From Rhodoferax sp. UBA4409 (GTDB taxonomy: Bacteria; Pseudomonadota; Gammaproteobacteria; Burkholderiales; Burkholderiaceae_C), in assembly GCA_002390825.1 (NCBI GenBank), contig DGQR01000002.1, forward strand, positions 1-7,803: 7,803 nt of DNA. Reading direction: 5' to 3'. The notes beneath the pieces were generated by a model. It searched no databases. It saw nothing but the letters and a program-made list of their open reading frames with translations, and was not told the origin of the DNA. Positions 5,402-7,803 of the stretch are shown here, piece by piece. The number at the start of each line of letters is the position of its first letter. Positions within the stretch are counted from its first letter, which is position 1. The translations under genes and the position numbers were made by a program.

Positions 5402-6225
5402 CACTTGGGCTTCACTTCATCTTTGAGCGCCGCCATCGCCATGTTCTCCACAACGCCCGGTAACAAGAGTTTGAGAAAGCGCCCGAGCTTGCCTTGGGCG
5501 GTCATCACCACTTCGCGCTGGCGTTTTTGCATGCCGGTGGCAATCAGGTAGGCGCACTCGGAGACGGTCATGGCCTTGTCTTCTCTGAGGCCGCTGGAGC
5601 CCGCGACCTCGCCCTTGGCGTTGAGGCCGTGCGCGCGGATGTCGGTCAACACCACGCCGGGGAAGGCGGTCGTCACACTCACGCCTGACGGCTTGAGCTC
5701 CGCACGCAGCGCCTCAAAAAATCCGGTCATTGCAAACTTGGAGGCGCTGTAGGCCGTGCGTCCGGGCACGCCAATTAGGCCTGCCAGCGACGATACCGCC
5801 ACGATGCGCCCTTGGGCTTGCTTGATGTGCGGCAGCGCGGCATGGGTGCACCACACACTGCCCCACAGGTTGACGCGCATCAGGTCCTCGTACCAATGCA
5901 GGTCTTGGGCATCCACATCCTGAAACAGTGCTTGGGCGGAAACCCCTGCGTTGTTGACCAGGGTGTCAATCCGCCCGAAGGCGTCAAGAGTGGTCTGAAT
6001 CAGGGCGCGGCATTGGGCTTCCACAGACACATCGGTGGGCACCACCAAAACCTGGCTGCCCTTGGCGCGGCACATGTCTGCCACTGCGTCCAGCGCCTCG
6101 CGCTTGCGGGCGGCTAGCACCAGGCTCAGTCCCGCGCCATAACGTGTGGCCAGTTGCCGCGCGAGTTCAGCGCCTATGCCTTCAGACGCGCCGGTGATGA
6201 TGGTGACGGTGGTGTTGCTGGTCAT
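5401..6225 (-). CDS. Short-chain dehydrogenase/reductase (classical SDR)
   Basis: This encodes a 274-residue NAD(P)-dependent oxidoreductase. The cofactor motif TGASEGIG lies at 11-18 and NNAG at 91-94. The catalytic tetrad is complete: N119 (RVNLWG), S146 (VSSLAG), Y159 and K163 (YSASK). A basic pair, R40-K41 (AARKREAL), follows strand 2 and suggests NADPH preference. FPGVVLTDI (around 190-198) is the usual PG motif after strand 6. The C-terminal region (about 235-274) is long and partly hydrophobic (RFLKLLLPGVVENMAMAAL), as in SDRs that act on lipid-like or membrane-associated substrates; this is inference. No strong Shine-Dalgarno sequence precedes the ATG. It lies 12 bp after the 39-residue membrane-protein gene and overlaps the methyltransferase by one base, so all three are likely co-translated. 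The substrate is not readable. Confidence 0.9.
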   Translation of the reverse strand: MTSNTTVTIITGASEGIGAELARQLATRYGAGLSLVLAARKREALDAVADMCRAKGSQVLVVPTDVSVEAQCRALIQTTLDAFGRIDTLVNNAGVSAQALFQDVDAQDLHWYEDLMRVNLWGSVWCTHAALPHIKQAQGRIVAVSSLAGLIGVPGRTAYSASKFAMTGFFEALRAELKPSGVSVTTAFPGVVLTDIRAHGLNAKGEVAGSSGLREDKAMTVSECAYLIATGMQKRQREVVMTAQGKLGRFLKLLLPGVVENMAMAALKDEVKPK

Positions 6226-6237
6226 GTAAAAAGCGGA

Positions 6238-6357
6238 TCAAAAGCAAGCCCAGACCTGATTGGCCATCTGCATCATGAATTCAGGTTGCGTGTACAGGGA
6301 AAAAACGGCGGTCAGCAGCAGGCACAAGGCCAGTGTGATCGCTGTTTTTTTGAGCAT
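6238..6357 (-). CDS. Small single-span membrane protein, 39 residues
   Basis: This short frame fills most of the gap between the MFS and SDR genes, leaving 11 bp to the MFS stop and 12 bp to the SDR start. The protein starts MLKK, has one hydrophobic helix at about residues 5-22 (AITLALCLLLTAVFSLY), then a short tail TQPEFMMQMANQVWACF. The positive N-terminus and single helix predict an inner-membrane protein with its N-terminus in the cytoplasm (positive-inside rule). No lipobox is seen: the only cysteines are C12, inside the helix, and C38 in the tail. The QPEFM...ANQVWACF ending looks like one I have seen in small hypothetical proteins of related bacteria, but I cannot verify that. The Shine-Dalgarno sequence is weak (TGAGA, about 13 nt upstream), so reinitiation after the MFS stop may drive translation. 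Function unknown. Confidence 0.68.
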   Translation of the reverse strand: MLKKTAITLALCLLLTAVFSLYTQPEFMMQMANQVWACF

Positions 6358-6368
6358 GGCGGCTGTTC

Positions 6369-7571
6369 TCACGCGGTTTGGGGTGTGCGCCCAATCGGTG
6401 CCTCGCGCACCGGCAAATTCACCAGTGCGGCGAACACTCCCAGTCCAATCGCGATGTACCAAACGATGTCGTAGCTGCCAGTTTTGTCATACAGATAGCC
6501 GCCCAGCCAGACGCCCAAAAAAGAGCCGATCTGGTGGCTGAAGAACACAAACCCGCCCAGCATGGACAGGTGGGCCACACCAAAAATCTGGGCGATGGTG
6601 GCATTCGTGGGGGGAATGGTCGACAGCCACAGTACCCCCATGACCGCAGAGAACACATACACACTCATGGGGGACAGCGGCACCAGCAAAAACACGCTGA
6701 TGGCAATTGCCCTGGCAAAGTAAATGAAGGCCAGGATGTATTTCTTGGGCATCTTTTGGCCCAGCACGCCCGCTGCGTAGGTGCCGAACACGTTGAAGAG
6801 GCCAATCAAGGCCAAGGCATAGCTGGCGACTTGGGGCGAAAGCCCCTTGTCTTTCAAATAGCTCGGCATATGCACGCCTATAAACACCACCTGAAAGCCG
6901 CACACAAAGTAACCTGCCATCAGCAACTGAAAGCTGGGGTACTTGAAGGCCTCGCGCAGCGCCTGACCTATGCTTTGCTGGCGAGCCGAGGTTGCAGCGC
7001 CGCCGAATGCCGGTTCACGCAGTCCGCGGGCCAGTGGAATCATCAGCAGCGTGGCCGCAGCCAATGTCAGCAAGGCCTCTTGCCACCCAAAGTGGCTGAT
7101 CAAAAAGCCTTCGGTGGGCACCATCAAAAACTGCCCGAACGAGCCCGCTGCAGCCGCCATCCCCATCGCCCAAGAGCGCTTGTCCGCCGGAACGTTGCGC
7201 CCAATCACGCCGTAGATCACCGCATAGGTGGTACCCGCCTGCGCCATGCCAATCAGTGCGCCGGTGGCCAGGGTGAAGGTCAGCGGGGTCGTGGTCAGCG
7301 CCATACCGCACAGGCCCAACGCATACAACAAGGCCCCGATGATGATGACGCGGAACGCCCCGAACCGGTCAGCGGCCATGCCCGCAAATATTCCGCTGAC
7401 GCCCCAGACCAGGTTTTGAATCGCGATCGCAAAGGCAAAGGTTTCGCGCGTCCACCCCTGGGCTTGGGTAATCGGCTGCAGCCAGAGGCCGAAACCGTGG
7501 CGTATCCCCATGGACAGGGTCACGATGGTGGCGCCGCACACCAGCACCTGGGTGATCGAGAGTTTTTTCAT
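6369..7571 (-). CDS. Major facilitator superfamily transporter
   Basis: This encodes a 400-residue inner-membrane carrier with the hydrophobic pattern of 12 helices and a central cytoplasmic loop around 190-215 (LREPAFGG...ARQQSIGQALREAFKYP). Motif A between helices 2 and 3 is clear: G60-IFAG-MAADRFGAFR-V75, containing the D68-R69 and R74 residues of the gating loop. Helix 1 with GIRHGFGLWLQPI (22-34) resembles MFS members of the monocarboxylate/oxalate-like group, but the substrate cannot be told from sequence. The ATG at 7571 precedes helix 1 directly and gives a full-length carrier. Upstream, TACATT (7583-7578) ends 6 nt before the ATG, and AAGG sits only 1 nt before it, too close to act as a normal ribosome-binding site. 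The gene is first in the - strand run and divergent from parE. Confidence 0.92.
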   Translation of the reverse strand: MKKLSITQVLVCGATIVTLSMGIRHGFGLWLQPITQAQGWTRETFAFAIAIQNLVWGVSGIFAGMAADRFGAFRVIIIGALLYALGLCGMALTTTPLTFTLATGALIGMAQAGTTYAVIYGVIGRNVPADKRSWAMGMAAAAGSFGQFLMVPTEGFLISHFGWQEALLTLAAATLLMIPLARGLREPAFGGAATSARQQSIGQALREAFKYPSFQLLMAGYFVCGFQVVFIGVHMPSYLKDKGLSPQVASYALALIGLFNVFGTYAAGVLGQKMPKKYILAFIYFARAIAISVFLLVPLSPMSVYVFSAVMGVLWLSTIPPTNATIAQIFGVAHLSMLGGFVFFSHQIGSFLGVWLGGYLYDKTGSYDIVWYIAIGLGVFAALVNLPVREAPIGRTPQTA

Positions 7572-7668
7572 GCCTTAAATGTAGCCAATCCTTGAGCCAG
7601 GGCAGGTCGCGCACGGCACAGGGCTTGGCCTACTGTATGCTTGTCCAGTGACTTAACCACACCGAGAC

Positions 7669-7674
7669 TACAAT
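7669..7674 (+). promoter_or_regulatory. Candidate parE -10 element placing the transcript start at the ATG
   Basis: TACAAT (5 of 6 bases of the consensus) ends exactly 6 nt before the parE ATG. A transcript starting at the usual distance of about 7 nt would begin with the A of the start codon. A weak -35, GTGACT at 7648-7653, lies 15 bp upstream. No Shine-Dalgarno sequence is present between the hexamer and the ATG. Another promoter upstream of 7641 is not excluded. Confidence 0.45.
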
Positions 7675-7680
7675 TTGCCC

Positions 7681-7803
7681 ATGGCTGTGAAACCCAACTC
7701 CGACTACGCTGAAGGTTCGATCCGGGTCCTCAAAGGGCTCGAACCTGTGAAACAACGCCCGGGCATGTACACCCGGACCGACAACCCGCTGCACATCATC
7801 CAG
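7681..7803 (+). CDS. parE: DNA topoisomerase IV subunit B, N-terminal part (3' end outside window)
   Basis: The first 41 codons are visible, and the frame is open to the window edge. The N-terminus (Y9, then EGSIRVLKGLEPVKQRPGMY and the segment TRTDNPLHIIQ) is the start of the GHKL ATPase domain of type IIA topoisomerase B subunits. The TRTDNPLH stretch, where GyrB usually has IGDT-like residues, favours ParE over GyrB. The product pairs with ParC to decatenate daughter chromosomes using ATP. The Glu and Asp of the ATP site lie beyond the window. The 109-bp spacer upstream is shared with the divergent MFS gene and carries a TACAAT 6 nt before the ATG. Confidence 0.93.
   Translation, partial: MAVKPNSDYAEGSIRVLKGLEPVKQRPGMYTRTDNPLHIIQ

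Noticed and set aside
6378..7595. A 405-codon open frame on the + strand opposite the MFS gene
   Set aside because: The His/Gln-rich product is the complement of hydrophobic helix codons. The MFS frame has 12 helices and motif A, so this is a shadow.

Overview
The window looks like core chromosome of a betaproteobacterium, most likely a Comamonadaceae-type organism (Rhodoferax/Curvibacter/Polaromonas-like). This rests on moderately GC-rich coding sequence, the style of the proteins (a 376-residue RoxA-type cupin, a SlyD-like PPIase without a long metal-binding tail, a BamC next to DapA) and the gene mix. I cannot name the species. I see no mobile element, CRISPR array, rRNA or tRNA, and no sign of a foreign island.

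Left part (1-2347): the 3' end of dut (dUTPase, + strand) converges with only 5 bp to spare on a SlyD/SlpA-like FKBP prolyl isomerase (- strand). That gene is head to head with roxA (L16 arginine hydroxylase, + strand), with 16 bp between the two start codons. An uncharacterised 166-residue protein gene follows roxA and overlaps its end by 14 bp, so the two probably form a translationally coupled pair.

Middle (2348-2787): a 154-bp non-coding stretch carries a consensus TATAAT and an 18-bp perfect palindrome. It precedes a tiny alanine-rich lipoprotein gene that contains a 30-bp tandem repeat and has strongly GCT-biased codons. A strong hairpin with A8 before it and T9 after it lies between this gene and the convergent bamC, and can end transcription in both directions.

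Right part (2788-7571, all - strand, read right to left): MFS transporter, 39-residue membrane protein, SDR oxidoreductase, class I SAM methyltransferase, dapA, bamC. Gaps range from a 1-nt overlap to 33 nt, so all six could lie on one transcript, although dapA-bamC may have its own promoter. DapA (lysine/diaminopimelate synthesis, feeding peptidoglycan) and BamC (outer-membrane protein assembly) are a classical envelope pair. The MFS, SDR and methyltransferase have no substrate I can read from sequence.

Right edge: parE (topoisomerase IV subunit B) starts on the + strand, divergent from the MFS gene. A TACAAT hexamer ends exactly 6 nt before its ATG and there is no Shine-Dalgarno sequence, which suggests a leaderless message.

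I found no convincing new multi-gene system. The best leads are the palindromic leader of the small lipoprotein gene, the possible leaderless parE start, the 39-residue membrane protein, and the uncharacterised gene coupled to roxA.
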